Counted from the stretch's first letter, positions 12,901 through 24,612 are shown. The stretch: 64,000 nucleotides of DNA from Haemonchus contortus (GCA_000469685.2 LS997563.1:10752940-10816939); one strand, 5' to 3'. A program made the numbers and translations. Notes: generated from the letters alone by a model not told the origin.

Positions 12901-15629
12901 GTGCTACTTCCTTTCATTAACTTTAACATTGAACTGTTTTTGCCTTTTGGTTTCTTTAAGTTCATCCAAAAAAGAAACCAATTTTGAAGAGTTCCTCACA
13001 TCAGGTTCTCATTGCAGGGAGCTGTTGTGATCCATAAAGTACATCGAGTGGGTAACTCGTACTATTCAACATTGGTGACCCATGAACGTGGAGAATATAA
13101 CGAGCTCACCTTGGGCACTGAATGGCTCAAATTTCTCGACATTGCTGCTGATGGATCGTTCCAATATATACGGGTTAAGGTGAGATCAGAGTCTTCTACC
13201 TCATGAAATTTTAATTTCCTAACTATTTTTTACAACTTAGAGATAGATTGATCTCAGCTGTTGAACACCTATGGATGTATGGCCGAAATTTATAAACATA
13301 AATTTATAATCATAAAATCTGTAAACGTGTTACTCTCGCTAGAAGATTCCTCCATCAAAACTTAGAGAGTTTCAGGAAGGCAACCCGCAAATTTCTTTAC
13401 GTATCATAAATATTATTCTATATAGAGTAAAAAATAGAAGCGTTGTCTTTTAGATGTCATCCAAATTCTTCTGTTTCAGGTGGAACGGGTTCATGGAAAA
13501 TCTCATAGTACTGATCTCAAAATCATGACGACATTTCGACCGGTACGTTCCTAAACATGATCAGAGCAGTAACTGAAAACTAATTTGAGGGGTTTCGGGG
13601 TTTTAATCGTGAATTGTTGAGCTACTACCACTAACTACCAATTGTCAAGGAGTCTCACGCCCCACTCATTAGCTCGCCCCTCCGTCAGGAAGGCTTATTA
13701 GACCTAGCTACCTCTCACCTCCATGATCCTTGGTTTCCTTTGCTTTTGAATGGCAGCTGGATAGCCTTTGCTTCTGCGGAGCTTCCTTGAAAAGATGCTG
13801 TCATAGTTAATAGTAACGTCCCTGCCTAGCGTCACATACGCCATTATCGAGGTTCCCATTCCCCATAGGTGTCCATGCGGTCACCCTCCTGTCCTCATCG
13901 GCTGCATGGTTGCCGCTTCTTTGTAGTTCTTCTGCGCGGAAACGTCTCGCGGAAGCGGGAGAGGGGAGGGTCACTATGCTGGAACGACAAGTACTACAAG
14001 ACAAGATCAAGATAGGATTTAGAAGTTTCTTGCGAACGTCAGCCCGATGTTTTCTACGGCAACACAAACTTTAGCTACAGCCTTCCTACAGAAACTTGCC
14101 CTTACCATTTCTGTATTAATTGGTCCTGAGATCGAGTAGCATAAGTAAAACCCCTTCATTGCAATGTGAGCTGAGTGCTACGAGTAGACAGCACAGAGTC
14201 GCTATAGCGTAGCTCTCTGGGTGGACACTTTATCAAGCTGACGGTTCGGCCTGTCACAGAAGTCAAAATACATTTGGGATTCATCCTGATCAAACGACGA
14301 TCAGCTTAGATATCAAGAGATCGCACCAATACTGAGCGAGAGTCGAACATGGCTACTTTAGGAAGTTTGTCGTGGCGCCGATGTGCAAATGCCAGTAGAA
14401 AGGACGTCCGAGCTGGTGCTACATGGTGTGCGAAGTGTGTGCATTGAAAGGAATCGTACGGTTACTCAACGTGACGTCGATCAACAATATTTGCGGAATT
14501 CATTTTTCCAAATGAGGTTGGTTTCTCAGTTTTTTTAAATGGTCATTTGCAACAACTTCCTTGCCTAACTGTGCCTTCCATTTCTTTATTGCTGTACTCA
14601 GGCGATCTCGTCTTATTCGAGGTCGGAAGCTTAACCATTGTGGGAAGGATAAGAGAGAAAGCGTGGGCAGCTGAATCTCCGACGGAAGGGAATCGTCCGA
14701 TTACTTGGGTGATCGTCCCTTTTCCATCATCAATGTTTTCTCGCCCACTTCCCCTTAACCCGCTTCTGATTCCCCGATCCCTGCGATCTTCTACGAACTA
14801 TTTTAATGCTTTCCAGTGGATCCAATAGGCGAAGTTCGCATTTTGAAGAAAAACTCGGAGAGTCTATCGGAAGACCACTCTCTGCTACAAAGCGCACATA
14901 GGCTTCCTACCCAGGGATGTCTGGAACCAATTCCGGATGTTCTGTTCCCGTCCATTTAGTCATGCCAGATTGTTCGTGTAGTGGATTAACGTTCATAAAG
15001 ATAATATTGAAGTAATTAAGTAACAAACTATAATTTCAGGAAAACGTTCGGTCAAAATGAATGTAAGGTTGGTCGCATATGGCGAGGAATAGACGCATAT
15101 GATTATGTCTGCGTTGAGCCTCACCGGTAAGTGTACTTATTTGTAGGATGAGTTATTCAGCCCTTTCATTCCTCTGTGAGCCATCTTTACAAGAAAGTTG
15201 CCGGCTTTATTAAAGGCGTCATTCATAGCAGTCCCAATCCAAATGTCACTTCAATTGAGAGTGGTATATAGATGTGTGGCGCATTCTACGGAGAGATTGA
15301 TCTGCGCTAGGCAATTGAGGTTTTTCTCACTGGTAAACCTTCTTAGAAATTTTTTTTCAGGGCCGACGAAGTTGTAGACAGTGTAGTTTCTATCGACGAT
15401 ATCGATGCTGGTTGTGATGTGGACTACGTTCACAGGAATGCTTTCCAGGTGAGAAGAGTAACTTTCTTCATGCCTGACCAGAGCTTAGAGGGCTGAAATT
15501 CTATTTTAGGGAGACAAAGCGTGCGTAAGTGAAGACGAACGAGCTCTTGTTCATAAGGAGAACGCCGAATCTCATCTGAACCTTAGGAGTTATGCATTTT
15601 TCAATGGAGCCGATTCAGTTGGTCTATGA
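9969..15629 (+). CDS. Secreted metzincin-like protein (nematode-specific secretory family)
   Basis: Exons: 9969-10143, 10377-10467, 10993-11113, 11524-11624, 11984-12153, 12218-12383, 13018-13179, 13480-13542, 15040-15126, 15361-15448, 15510-15629. It starts with a signal peptide (MIVDLLVLTVLLTAPVAKA). Exon 4 carries LTHEMIHSMNIGH, a HExxH zinc site with a third His at the metzincin position but Asn where Gly is usual. Exon 5 has DKYDLMS followed by GPGLNGPHLDYLGWL, the Met-turn-like region of this family. Exons 9-11 hold two copies of a 'C-x-x-G/D-x-x-W/H-R...VCV-x-P' tail repeat. Phases agree for exons 3-8 and for exons 9-11. They do not agree between exons 2 and 3 or between 8 and 9, so a short exon is missing or the gene is damaged there. 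Proteolytic activity is inferred, not shown. Confidence 0.75.
12423..12464 (+). repeat. Short tandem repeat, unit TTTCTATAG
   Basis: Four copies of (G)TTTCTATAG lie in the intron after exon 6 of the metzincin-like gene. The first is separated from the rest by TTAA. Confidence 0.85.
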
Positions 15630-15785
15630 AGTCCATCGTCGTACGACCAATGATTCAATGTTGGCAGGATAAGCCTGTCCTTGGATGAATTCAAATAGTT
15701 TCAGCTTTTTTTGTTATTGCAGCTCGAAGTAGAGTTTGATATAGGGGAATTGTAGCAGAAATCATCTTCCTACAATTACAGTGGT

Positions 15786-15950
15786 TTGTGGGTAAAAAGT
15801 CGGCCTTGGAACGGACTCGAACCCGTACCTGCGAATTCGCAAGCAATTCGGAAGAGTTCGAAGCACACAACACGGAACATGGTGCTTAGAACGTTTTGGT
15901 CACGTATGAGACCGGCGTTTTGCCCACAGCTCACCATCTTTCTGAGACTT
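15786..15950 (-). repeat. tRNA-derived SINE-like segment
   Basis: On the minus strand, GGTACGGGTTCGAGTCCGTT (around 15810-15830) is a good RNA polymerase III B box, and GTGGGCAAAACGCCGG upstream resembles an A box. No cloverleaf acceptor stem pairs, so this is not a functional tRNA gene. Confidence 0.4.
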
Positions 15951-17506
15951 TTGCATCGGTACTGTTATCAGACAACAGCAGCAGTTAAAAAATCAAGCCG
16001 AATTAATTTTGTAATTATACCTCGTCATTGATGCCGAGAATTAAGCTAGATCATGTTGTACAGTTGAATATATGAGCTTTATAGTAGTAGTATCAGTTAT
16101 ATTGAAGAACTTGGTATTTCGATAGCCTTTCTTGGGCTCCTAGGCGCTCTTAGACTTTCATATTGCCATCATTTTTAATTTGCTCCGATTTCAACCTCGA
16201 GTTCAGTAGGGATAACACAGTTTTTGTTATATATTTTCCATGTTTGCTTTACAGTTTGTTTAGTTTTCTGTTACGGTTTTGATTGGCATGTATTTATTTT
16301 TTACTAAGAATAAAAGTAGAAAATCTACTTTGGTGCTTACTGAAGGACTTTCATTCTAGTTGCTAGAGTTGCTTGGAATGGTTCTGCACGATTAGAGAAG
16401 GCTAAAAGGTAATGGTTAAATTAAAAGCAGGAGATGAGTAACAAGGGAGAGATGGTTTAGTGGCAAGGGGCGCACTATCACACATACATGGTACCAGGTT
16501 CGAATCCCAGATCGATACCCGTTTATGTCAACCAAACCTGCTGTCCTTCCAAGATCGTTTGTTTGGTACCAGACTAGGGCAACACTATAAAAGCACTAAC
16601 GTTACATCGTTCTACCGCCGCAAGTAACTGTGAAGGGCACAAAAGCATCTGAATTGCCACTACGGTTCTGAATGGAGGTGGGATGCTGTGAGGCATCCAA
16701 AACAAGATTGCCAGGATCCATATTTTTTTCAAATCTTATCAGCAACAGACTTTACTTCTCCCCATTAAACCCATGAGTATGTAAGTTCTTCTTTTTCTTT
16801 TTGTCGTCATCATCAAAACGAGGAGCAAAAGGAAGACATCTGTCATTATGGGAGTGAAGGGCAGAGAAAATTTCATTTGGAAGGCCACAGACGGTTCCAG
16901 AGGTTCACGGTACCAAAATGTTACGGCAGCGACAGCGGCGCGTGATTTGAAGCAAAGTGGAGGGGCAGTGCTACAGTGTGCGGTGGCGCAGTGGTGTTGC
17001 TGCGCGGTGCCGCGGAAGCGGTTATCATATCGATTCTTGGCTGCTGAGCAAAGATGAATGCAGAAGTGCTTTCTGACACCTCTTATGGTAGCGGTCATTT
17101 CCGGGCCGCAATGATTCCAAAAAGTTTCCTGAGCTCATTTTACCCTTCAAAGGAGTCATTTCACAACCCCAAGACGTTGTAAAGGTGAATGGCCTACTAC
17201 CAAACACCTGTATTGGAGACCGAATCTTGGACCAAAAGTATTTTGGATCGACAAAACTTTCATTCCTGCAAGGTCGATTAAGTGATACCAAGCTGGTACG
17301 AGAGGGTATAAGCCCTGACTTGTATATCTCCCAAATGAGATAGACCTTAGCCACAAGATTTAGCTCCGAAAATGCATCATACCAAGAATTCCATGGAATG
17401 TCAACAACTGTTCTGGAAAACAATTTTGACACTCAGCAAATGTTACCGACGGATACCACAAACAAAACAGAACACAACAACGAACAAACAACTCAGTAGC
17501 CCAGTT
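15951..17506. other. No confident gene
   Basis: Minus-strand frames at 16739-17098 and 17025-17432 (119 and 135 codons) overlap and have no family match. A SINE-like copy sits at 16449-16525. AATAAA occurs at about 16308, but no coding exon clearly leads to it. Confidence 0.45.
16449..16525 (+). repeat. tRNA-derived SINE-like segment
   Basis: An A-box-like TGGTTTAGTGGCAAGGGGCG is followed about 40 bases later by a B box, CAGGTTCGAATCCCAG. The same layout recurs near 53060. Acceptor-stem pairing is absent. Confidence 0.5.
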
Positions 17507-19354
17507 ATGCACCACTTTGGGCACGTTCTCATAGCAGCAATACTCATTTCGTTACTGGTACAGTACGAAGCCCATACATCAACATATCGTCTTTGTGGAT
17601 TATGCAAGGTGTTTACCGAACTTGTACGATTCGGCCTGTCGCATAATGTTATCAGCAATGTGAGTTATTTACAATGTAGCCTTTGTTTCGTTTTCCTTAC
17701 ATTTTTCTAGCTATTCATTTCTGAAATTCTGAATGGAAGTCTAGAGCGGGGGTGCATCTCTCAGACGGATTGATTAACGCCAAAACTTTATCCTTCATAC
17801 TTTTTTCCTGAGTGTATTAAATTTGGATGGGCCGTTAACTCAATTTCCTTTTGGATGTTGAACTCGTACATACACTGTCTGTATGAGGCTGTTCCTGCGG
17901 GATGGTCAGTTGCTAGTTCATATTTTACGCCTACCAGTCAGTAGGCAAAGAAGATTCATGCAGGCTAGAGGGATTTATGTTAGAGATATGGGCTGCTACC
18001 GAGGAGGGAATGCTGATTGTCTCTTGCCCCGCTTTTTAGTCCCAAATCTCTCAGATCTCTCTAGATGTTCTTTTTATGCAGAGTATGACCGAGAACAATA
18101 ATGTTCTATTTAGTTTTTACTCCTTCACTGCTCGTCAGTCATCTCTTCAAGTATATGCCTCGTGGGAGCGGATCTTTTACAAAAGTCAGTTGTCTGTATG
18201 TTCTTGCATTTGAACATAATAGAATAGTCATGCTAAAAACAAGGAATGAATAACTTGTTTGAAAGACTGGCCAAATCCAGTGGAGGTTCAAACCCGAAAG
18301 TTATTCTGTTCCTGCACTGGTCCTGGTTTTGGGAATGGGGGATTTCATTGAATGGCAAACGAACAGCAATCACAGAAAACAAATCTTGTAAACAGAACAT
18401 GTTGCTGGGTTTCCGTATATTTTGATCTGTGGATCCGAGAGATCGGTTGAGCAGTTGTTATTTTTAGTATTCTACATTCCTTAACGCTCATAGAGGTCTG
18501 TCAACTTGAACACATGTGTTCTGCATCAGCATCTGGCTTTGGAGAAAAACACTTGAACTTATCTCGACTTCCTTCGTTTGACGTGGATGCGATCAACGTA
18601 GGTCTTTCGCTCTTATACTGAATAAATATCCAAAGACAGTTTGATACTTGGGGAGCTTCCTCTAAGCCGAGCAAAACTTCCTTACATACCTTGAAAGCCT
18701 CAAGAACCTGATTTTTTAGCTATCTTTTTGAAAGGGAACAAAACGATGGGAGAGTCGTTGAGGGCGGCCTTTACGTAGTTTCAACGTATATATGAGCTTA
18801 TGAAAAATGCAACTTCTGGACTATCCTTGCCGTTTCGTCGTTCCCTTGAGCCTTGAAATATGCAGTGGTTCTCAGGAGAAGCTCAGCTTTTCCGTAGCGT
18901 GCCTTATACTGTATGTTTTAACGCTATGTATGCTAGCTCGAGTTAGATCTATAAGATGTGCATGTGATGCTAGCCCCACTTCTGCTTACCGAATGAGTTA
19001 TATGGCAGTAACTCGAATGGATTCTAATTTTTTTTGCGATGGTTTTGATTTGGAAGTGGTAGTTGGAACTTTATCTTCCTTATTTAGATAATGCTCTCAC
19101 GGGTGGACTCGGTGGAGAACTTCACGGATCTCGCAACTGGTGTTGGACCAAATGTCGAAAGAGTAATTGGTATTTTGGCTGACTGGTTCCCCCTGTTGAA
19201 GAACGTGCATATGAGTGAAGACCAACACGATACGATAGTTGTGCTTACAAATCGTTTCCTTATGGCTCTGGACTATAAGTTGAGAACGAGCACAGGAGAA
19301 GGTCTACGTGAACACCTGAAGCCGTGCAAGCACGGTAGGAGAAGATTGAAGTGA
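17507..19354 (+). CDS. Small secreted protein, weakly saposin-like N-terminal part
   Basis: Exons 17507-17659, 18496-18597 and 19088-19354 join in phase to give 173 residues. Exon 1 encodes a signal peptide (HVLIAAILISLLVQYEAHTS), then RLCGLCKVFTELVRFGL. Exon 2 starts VCQLEHMC. The spacing C-x2-C...C-x5-C recalls the first half of a saposin-B domain, but the second half has only one Cys, so the assignment is weak. Exon 3 is helical and charged (LATGVGPNVERVIGILADWF) and ends in a basic tail with stop TGA at 19352-19354. AATAAA follows at 19399-19404. Secretion is likely; function is unknown. Confidence 0.65.
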
Positions 19355-19398
19355 AGCCAATGAGCTGAGCCATAAGATCTGCAGATAAATTTTTGTGC

Positions 19399-19404
19399 AA
19401 TAAA
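19399..19404 (+). terminator. Poly(A) signal of the 17.5-19.3 kb gene
   Basis: AATAAA, 45 bases after the TGA stop. Confidence 0.7.
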
Positions 19405-19535
19405 CAATAATTTCATTGAAAAATACATGTTTTCAAAAATTACAATAGAAAAAGCCGACGAAAGACTTACAAATAGTCGTCTTGTTAGTTGGTACATTCA
19501 TAAAAGACGAAAAATTGTTTTGGAGAAGTATAATA

Positions 19536-20089
19536 ATGAGGACAATTTCAATTGAATTGAGAATCACAGCTGGACTTGTGCTCTTAGTAGGCACTTTGGA
19601 GGTACAGTGAAGTTGAAAGTCGATTTCAAAAAGATTAACAAAAAATAAAAATCATACTGACTGTAAAAATATGTTTGCGCTTTCATATAGCCGATGGATG
19701 ACTGCATAGGAATTTTTCATATTCCTAATTCTCTACTAGAGGCGGCTCTCACAATTGTCAGTGGAAATTGGGTAAGAAATGAAAGTGAAAACTTATGAAG
19801 TAAAATCAATACATAGGCATAGGTACCCGAAAACCCAAGTGGCATGCGGTGAGAGCTCAACTTAAGCTCAGGAACTGGACTGACTCTGAAGGAAAAGCTT
19901 GAAAAAGAAAGACAGAGATTCAATAGCCCGAAAAGAAGCTACTTGGAACCTCTAGAAAAAGAGTGGGGCTCAGCCCTTGGGAGGATAAAGCTTCGCACCA
20001 ACGAAACGTTACTCAGTGATCCTCAGGGTGTCCCTCTTGATGCGTCATCCTCATCTTTGAGTCTAACTTTTAAGGAACCACATCAGTAG
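19536..20089 (+). CDS. Possible small secreted protein, convergent with gene A
   Basis: Exon 19536-19601 starts with ATG and a signal peptide (ITAGLVLLVGTL). Exon 19691-19771 follows a TATAG acceptor, ends at TGG/GTAAGA and reads CIGIFHIPNSLLEAALTIVS in phase. A third open block, 19872-20089 after CTCAG, encodes a charged helix (GLTLKEKLEKERQRFNSPKR) and ends at TAG 20087-20089. The phase of exon 2 does not match block 3, so a small exon is missing or block 3 is not part of the gene. The stop lies two bases beyond the stop of gene A on the other strand. Family unknown. Confidence 0.42.
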
Positions 20090-21984
20090 AGCACGCAGCC
20101 ACCGAACTGGTATGACACGACGCCATTGCATTCGCAATAGAATTGCTCTTGCATGTCAGTTATTCCCATGAATTGTTGAACTGAAAAAGGGCATGAAGTA
20201 ATACAGAAACATGCAAAATATAATGCCGTTACCTTCGCAAACAGGTCCCGGCTGAGGGAAGTAGGGCTGAGAGTAGTATGGAGCTCCAAGTAACCCTGAA
20301 ATAGTGCTTTGTCTATAAAAAGGGCAATTAGTTGAAGAGACCAGTAGCTGTAGAATGCAAGTGCAATAACGTAAGTGTCACTAGGTGCGCCAGACTGCTA
20401 TGTCACTGTGCTTTTGGGAGTATATCCTCGAAGGGACGGCGGAATGTGAGTCCCTACCGGTAGTTATCAGTGTAAGAGATTTACTGAAGGTTGCTTTAGC
20501 CTGTGTGTGCCTTTCGTCTGAATTTAAAGGACGCTCAAGTAGGATGCGCGGCATAACTCCACCGAGGAAAAGACCACAGAATGAAACCCATCCCTGCGAT
20601 CGAGAGGACAGTTTATTCAAGCTTTACTTGTAGCCATCTCGCGGAACGCCCTTTCCCTCGCAGCCAGACTCCAAGTTTTGCTCTGAATCTCGTTTGAGTT
20701 TGTTCTTGAAAAACACAGTTAATGGACAGGTCCAAAGCCTCCACCTACAGGGCCAGAAACTGTAAAATTTCCTAAAAAATAGCAACGAATATTACCTCCA
20801 CCAAGGAATCCGAGCAGTCCTAAACCTGCGCCTCGCAAAAAGTAGCCTGAAAGAATTTTTTTGGCATCCAGAAGTGAAAAATGTAATAACCGAGAAAGTG
20901 CCATAGAAGACTTACCTCTATGTCCAAGATCGCCTGAGTGAGATCTGAAAATTCAAAAAAGTCATTTTACTGAGAAGCACTTGATTTTACAATAGGGATT
21001 GTACATTTGAAAAAAAGCCAAAAAACATGCCTGTCGTCTCCTCGTCCTCCATGCCATCCACTGCCACTGCTACCATGCCAACCTCCGCCACCTCTGCCGC
21101 CGCGGCTACTCCAGCTACTTCCACCTCTGCCACCATGGTCGCTCTGCCAGCCACCGCCACCTTTTCCACCACCATGATCACCTTTCCAACCTCCTCCACG
21201 GCCACTTTTCCAGCCTCCACCGTGATCACCTTTCCAGCTACTGCCACCTCCCCGACCTCCTCTTCCACCAGCACCTCCGTGACCTACGCTTCCACGTCCA
21301 CTACTTCCTCCGCTCCATCCCCTACGGCCACCTCCTCCACCACTTCCACCTCCGCCTCCACGACTACTACCTCCGCGACCACTACTTTCTCGGCCTCCAC
21401 CTCCACGACTGCCTCCTGAAATAGCAAAGATCAGTGTACGAAAGTTTTGTTTCTGACTCAAGTCCCACACATACATTCGGGATGCTATGATTTTTTCACA
21501 TATTACTCGTATACTGCATTATAGACCTAATCAATAATTGAAATTCCTCACCCGCTCCTCGTCCGCCTCGTCCTCCACTGTCTCTTCCTCTTCTGGCTTG
21601 CACAAGGACTGGAAAGCTAAAGAATTTATTCGAATAAAAAACTAATAATAATTAATGTATACGCATATATATAATATATCAAGTGCTCACCAAACCGCAA
21701 TGAGCTTTTCGTTTAGACAGTTACAATTACTGATTACTGAAAAACCAGTCCTACCTTTTAATAGCTACTAAATCGTGAAATGCCTTCCGGACATTCCGGC
21801 TGTGTATAGGTATGTAAAAGTTATGGTAAGAAGTATTTCTAAAAAATTATAAAGCAAGAAAAATAAGAAAAAACAGAATTCGAGTGATTGAAATTAAAGT
21901 AAATGATTTTGAAATGGCTTACAAACCTCGTTCTGCCAAAATTAGACAAACGATCAGCAAAACGCCAAAAGACGAGCTTCTCAT
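20083..21984 (-). CDS. Gene A: secreted Gly/Ser/Trp/His-rich repeat protein
   Basis: Exons (5' to 3'): 21984-21927, 21608-21552, 21415-21031, 20944-20916, 20846-20796, 20771-20719 or 20771-20745, 20295-20233, 20180-20083. Exon 1 is a signal peptide (MRSSSFGVLLIVCLILAER). Exon 3 is a 128-codon Gly-rich block with repeated GWKGDHGG, GWQSDHGG and GWHGS units. Exon 4 encodes SHSGDLGHRG, and exon 5 LGLLGFLGG. Exon 3 ends at a GC donor (ACAG/GCATGT); no GT donor gives the right phase. Reading through exon 6 stops at 20719-20721 (210 residues). Splicing out at 20745 joins exons 7-8 in phase (255 residues) and adds a Tyr/Pro/Gln segment and a YCECNGVV...GGC ending. Genes B and C are paralogues with the same exon order and phases. 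Secreted; role unknown, perhaps cuticle, gut lining or antimicrobial. Confidence 0.75.
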
Positions 21985-22054
21985 CCCGTTGGCTTCCGCG
22001 ACAATGGTTAAAGGGCGATTTGTCGTACTTCAAGTTTGGCGAACTTTACAGCAA

Positions 22055-22077
22055 AACCGGGTTAACCGATTTTATCA
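22055..22077 (-). promoter_or_regulatory. Conserved promoter block of gene A
   Basis: The core AACCGGGTTAACC (22055-22067) is followed by TTATCA (TGATAA on the gene strand), 71 bases before the gene A ATG. The same block stands 74 bases before gene B and 77 before gene C. TGATAA is the core recognised by nematode intestinal GATA factors (ELT-2 type). Gut expression is inferred from this only. Confidence 0.6.
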
Positions 22078-22978
22078 CGGTTTCTTCGAAGTCCACAAAG
22101 TTCAGAGACTGGGTCGACTATCACATTGAACGGTGTGGGCGATGAACAAAGGTTTCTTTTGGTATTGGAGATCTTTTGGTATTTCAGAAGTCCCTAAACG
22201 GAAAGACTTGCTCTAACTGATTCAACTGATTTGACTGGAGGTTTAGTAGGTAATCCTTCCAATGTCCTGGGACATTTTTTACCGGTCTGGGAGGGAATTA
22301 CCCGCCATACTTTTGCTACTACTACGGCACCAGCACCTTGCGATAAAGCCTCAGAGAAATCAAAGTTTTCCAGAACACTTTACGCATTTTATACGATTTC
22401 AAGGACAGAACGATTGGGGAAAGAGACCATTAATTCGCTACCACGTGAGAAATGAAACCACATTGATGTGTGAGCAGGTGAATGTGGAGGTGTATGGGGA
22501 GGGGGAAGGTCAATTAAGAACTACATAAATTTCTACTCCACTTTTTTTCTGAAGGTACGATTGCTCGAACGTGTTGCTTGAGGATGAATATAAATCTTCA
22601 TTAAACAACAGTAAATACCTGTAATCCCGAATAGAAGCTTTCAAACAAAAAACATTTGTAGAAATAGAGCTGGATACGCTTATCCGTTGTCACTCAATAT
22701 AAGGATTTACTCTAAATAGGAGAATTGCGCATTCACGATTCTATTAGGCAGATGAATAAGCCGTCTAGGTCTTTGTGAAACTTCACGCCCATGTGGAATC
22801 GATATACATCCAGTGAAGAGAGGAAGCAAATTGAGCAGATAATTAGTGGAATGTAAGAATTTCAGATACACGAAGATAAGGAAGAATATTCAAAGTTGAT
22901 AGAGCTGTCCGCGAAAGGTGCTCAGCCTCGAATCCGTCCCAGAGCACCTCCTTCCGTAAGAGGTCCGTTGCCGTCTTA

Positions 22979-24516
22979 TTAACCCATCTGATAGTAGTAC
23001 GGTTGTTGGTTATAATAGTACGGTTGCTGGTTGTAGTAGTACGGTTGTTGGTTATAGTAGTATGGCTGTGAGTAGTAAGGCTGACGAAATCCGAATAAAC
23101 CTGTAATACTGTAGTCATTGGAGTAGGGGTGGTGTGGATAAATTTGGATAATTTTGGATAACAGATGAGAATAAATTCGGATTTCCTAAAAGATGACACG
23201 ATTCACCACCTCCGAGTAGTCCTAGAAGTCCTGGTCCTCCTCCCCTGCCGTAGTAACCTGAAATGGTTATGCCGTAAGAATATTATTACTGAAAAAACGG
23301 CTGAATCAGAGTAGAAACACAGATTGTTCCAAAATAGGCGAGAAGACGTTCACCTCTGGATCCATAATAATCGCTCGAGTGAGATGATCTGGAAATTCTG
23401 AGATAAGTTTGTGTCATTCATGATAATTAATGTTATTAACTACGCACTACTGTACATTTGATCACCAAAAAGGCATAATAACAAAGTTTGCTCTAAGGTA
23501 GCTACCAAAGTGCTCACCCTCCACCTCCTCCCCAGTGGTCTCCATGGTCGTGGGCATAATGATCATGATCATGCCCGCCATATCCACGTCCACCTCCACG
23601 GCCTGAAATATGGATCTGAGCAGAATTGACGAAATGAGGTGGACGAGGTGGTTAGTTCACCTCTCATTTGAAAAGGCACTCACCTCCTCCTCGGCCTCCT
23701 CCTCCACGTCCTCCTCCTCCACCACGACCTCCTCCTCCTCCACGACCTCCTCCTCCTCCACCTCCTCTGGCTTGAACTGAAATGCCACTGGATTGTCAAC
23801 TTTCAGATGGATTAGCGGCATTTTTCCTATTCTCCCAAAGCATGAAAGCATGGGGGCTTCATCTTTGGTGAGATGGGAGAACAGAGAATAGTGAGGGTTC
23901 TAACTTGGGCTTGGAAGACTGCGCCGTGAAAACAACCTGACTGCACTGTTTCTCTTCTGCCTCCTTCTTGGTTCTGTTTTGCAAATGATGTTTGAATGAG
24001 CTCCCACAAAATGGTAACGAACAACTTCTCATTCGAATCCAGTTGGCCTGGCTGTCAAGCTGGCAATTTTTTTGAAATCTACTTGAAAGCAGTCGTAATG
24101 GAAGGAATCATGGATACGGCGCGAGGAAACTGTTGAAAGGGTCTGCTCAGCGGTAGCGTGCCATAATCCCATAAAACATCATTCACATCTCCCATACAAT
24201 AAGAAGAAACGCTGAAAGCTGCGAAAGGGTTGAGATGGCTGGGATAATTGCATATTTAGTGCCTGAAATCCTAACTTAATCCTAACTTCAACTCTGAAAT
24301 CTGCATTCGGCAAATGTACAAAAATGTCGGGGAAATGACCAAAACCTGATCACGGGTTCAGTACATGATTATATGTGTTTATAACTCGATACCACTGTAA
24401 AGTAGTCAGAAAACTGTAAAGCACAGCGTAGTATTTGAGCAAAGGTATAGTGATGAACCTTGTTGGGCCAGAAACAGACAAATGATCAGCAGAGCACCAA
24501 GAGACGAACTCCTCAT
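22979..24516 (-). CDS. Gene B: secreted Gly/His/Tyr-rich protein with NQQPYYY repeats
   Basis: Exons 24516-24459, 23776-23684, 23602-23518, 23388-23354, 23257-23207 and 23100-22979 join in phase to 147 residues. Exon 1 is a signal peptide (MRSSSLGALLIICLFLAQQ), exon 2 a (G)nR repeat, and exon 3 a His/Asp-rich piece (GHDHDHYAHDHGDHW). Exon 4 is Ser/Tyr-rich, exon 5 is GPGLLGLLGG, and exon 6 reads QPYYSQPYYY followed by three NQQPYYY units and stop TAA at 22979-22981. Unlike A and C it lacks the final Cys-containing exon. The His/Asp cluster could bind metal; that is inference. It lies between A and C in the same orientation. Confidence 0.82.
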
Positions 24517-24589
24517 TTCACTGACCGCTGAAATGGTGGTTCAGGCGGTGAAGTCAGCGACTCTCCGATTCTGATAAACTTTACAGCGA

Positions 24590-24612
24590 AACCGGGTTAA
24601 CCAATTTTATCA
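24590..24612 (-). promoter_or_regulatory. Conserved promoter block of gene B
   Basis: AACCGGGTTAACC (24590-24602) plus TTATCA (24607-24612), 74 bases before the ATG. Identity with the gene A block extends into GCTGTAAAGTT on the gene strand. A second TGATAA lies at 24572-24577. Confidence 0.6.

Noticed and set aside
14818..14908. Extra exon of the metzincin-like gene after the CCAG at 14817
   Set aside because: Its open frame needs a phase that neither neighbour supplies, and there is no good donor.
16449..16525. Functional tRNA gene
   Set aside because: A and B boxes are present, but no acceptor or anticodon stem can be paired.
21027..21419. 130-codon Ser/Thr/Ala-rich plus-strand frame
   Set aside because: It is antisense to the Gly-rich exon of gene A, which has splice and paralogue support.
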